NCBI GenBank assembly: GCA_002413325.1
Contig: DHWT01000292.1
Location: 1 to 14,678, forward strand
Direction: 5' to 3'
DNA from: Chitinophagaceae bacterium UBA5175
GTDB lineage: Bacteria > Bacteroidota > Bacteroidia > Chitinophagales > Chitinophagaceae
Length of the DNA: 14,678 nucleotides
The translations under genes were made by a program, and so were the position numbers. Under the pieces are notes generated by a model that did no database searches, had not been told where the DNA came from, and saw only the letters and a list, made by a program, of their open reading frames with translations. Positions 14,178-14,678 of the stretch are shown piece after piece; position 1 is the first letter of the stretch; every line of letters starts with the position of its first letter.

Positions 14178-14678
14178 TTACCATCCCAAAATCCAGGCGA
14201 ACATGAGGGGCACGACGATGGTTGCATCACTTTCCACAATATACTTGGGTGTATGGATATCCAGTTTACCCCAGGTAATTTTTTCGTTGGGCACGGCACC
14301 TGAATAAGATCCGTAGGAAGTGGTTGAATCCGATATCTGGCAGAAATAACTCCAGAAAGGCACATCGTGCCATTCCAGGTCCTGGTACATCATCGGTACC
14401 ACGCAAATCGGGAAATCACCCGCGATACCTCCGCCGATCTGGAAAAATCCAATGCCCTTGCCCCCTGAGTTTTTGCGGTACCATTCGCTCAGCCATACCA
14501 TGTATTCGATACCACTCTTCATCGTGCCGGCTTTGAGTTCGCCTTTTACGATGTAAGAAGCGAATATATTTCCCATGGTACTGTCTTCCCATCCACCGAC
14601 TACAATGGGCAGGTTTTTTTCTGCGGCTGCAATCATCCAGCTGTCTTTCACATCGATTTCGTATCCGTCCTGCATCAC
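14178..14678 (-). CDS. Deoxyhypusine synthase-like protein (5' end outside the window)
   Basis: The visible 166 codons are the C-terminal half of a deoxyhypusine-synthase-fold protein; the frame is open through the window edge. Family features are PIVVGGWEDST (24-34), IGGGIAGDF (81-89), SGAVPNEKITWGKL (126-139) with the Lys of WGK (138 in this fragment), which in eukaryotic enzymes forms the imine with the butylamine group, and the closing SDATIVVPLMFAWI. The His-rich segment after GGG in the human enzyme (GGGVVKHH, including H288) is replaced by GGGIAGDF. Bacteria generally lack eIF5A, and relatives of this fold have been tied to polyamine (homospermidine-type) synthesis, so that role is more likely than hypusination. 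It lies upstream of paaZ on the same strand with a 101-nt gap. Confidence 0.82.
   Translation of the reverse strand: MMQDGYEIDVKDSWMIAAAEKNLPIVVGGWEDSTMGNIFASYIVKGELKAGTMKSGIEYMVWLSEWYRKNSGGKGIGFFQIGGGIAGDFPICVVPMMYQDLEWHDVPFWSYFCQISDSTTSYGSYSGAVPNEKITWGKLDIHTPKYIVESDATIVVPLMFAWILGW

Noticed and set aside
1..14678. CRISPR array, tRNA/rRNA, insertion sequence, phage or defence genes
   Set aside because: No spaced long direct repeats, no cloverleaf-type or rRNA-like sequence, and no transposase, integrase, nuclease or toxin-antitoxin motif was found on either strand.

Overview
The window looks like a chromosomal segment from a Bacteroidota bacterium, most likely Chitinophagaceae or a close relative. 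The reasons are promoters of the phylum's TAnnTTTG type (-7) with a TTG-type -33 element, few Shine-Dalgarno sequences, several probable TTG starts, and the gene repertoire (LptB next to a bacterial GH3 protein, CbpA/CbpM, PaaZ, a deoxyhypusine-synthase-like protein). No rRNA, tRNA, CRISPR array, transposase, phage gene or recognisable defence system was seen.

Layout. 1-609: a gene-poor gap between a possible plus-strand gene end (2-46) and a minus-strand operon. It holds a palindromic hairpin, a 12-nt direct repeat, a second hairpin, a 57-codon minus-strand ORF resembling a decayed ArsR-type HTH, and a three-unit 11-bp tandem repeat. 4622-610 (minus): a tight run metF - cbpA - cbpM - secreted alpha-amino-acid-ester-hydrolase-like serine hydrolase, with gaps of 10-20 nt. 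4758-7103 (plus): lptB and a GH3-family adenylating enzyme. 8368-7124 (minus): a polytopic, GT-C-like membrane protein. 8453-11145 (plus): fabG, a SulP anion transporter lacking its N-terminal part, and a beta-carbonic anhydrase. 14678-11260 (minus): a deoxyhypusine-synthase-like gene cut by the window edge, paaZ, and a crotonase starting 3 nt after paaZ.

How the genes fit together. SulP plus carbonic anhydrase is the usual bicarbonate transport/hydration pair, but here the transporter has lost about 115-120 residues and its coding sequence begins about 40 nt after the fabG stop, so the pair is probably broken. PaaZ plus crotonase is part of aerobic phenylacetyl-CoA degradation (ring opening and beta-oxidation-like steps); the rest of a paa cluster is not in view. 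CbpA and CbpM are a co-chaperone and its inhibitor. LptB drives LPS export; why a GH3 enzyme follows it is not known.

I found no clear new multi-gene system. The points most worth a second look are the truncated SulP, the complete alpha-amino-acid ester hydrolase active-site signature, the symmetric inverted repeat over two divergent start regions at 8380-8437, heptamer repeats shared by two intergenic regions, and the hidden ArsR-like fragment.
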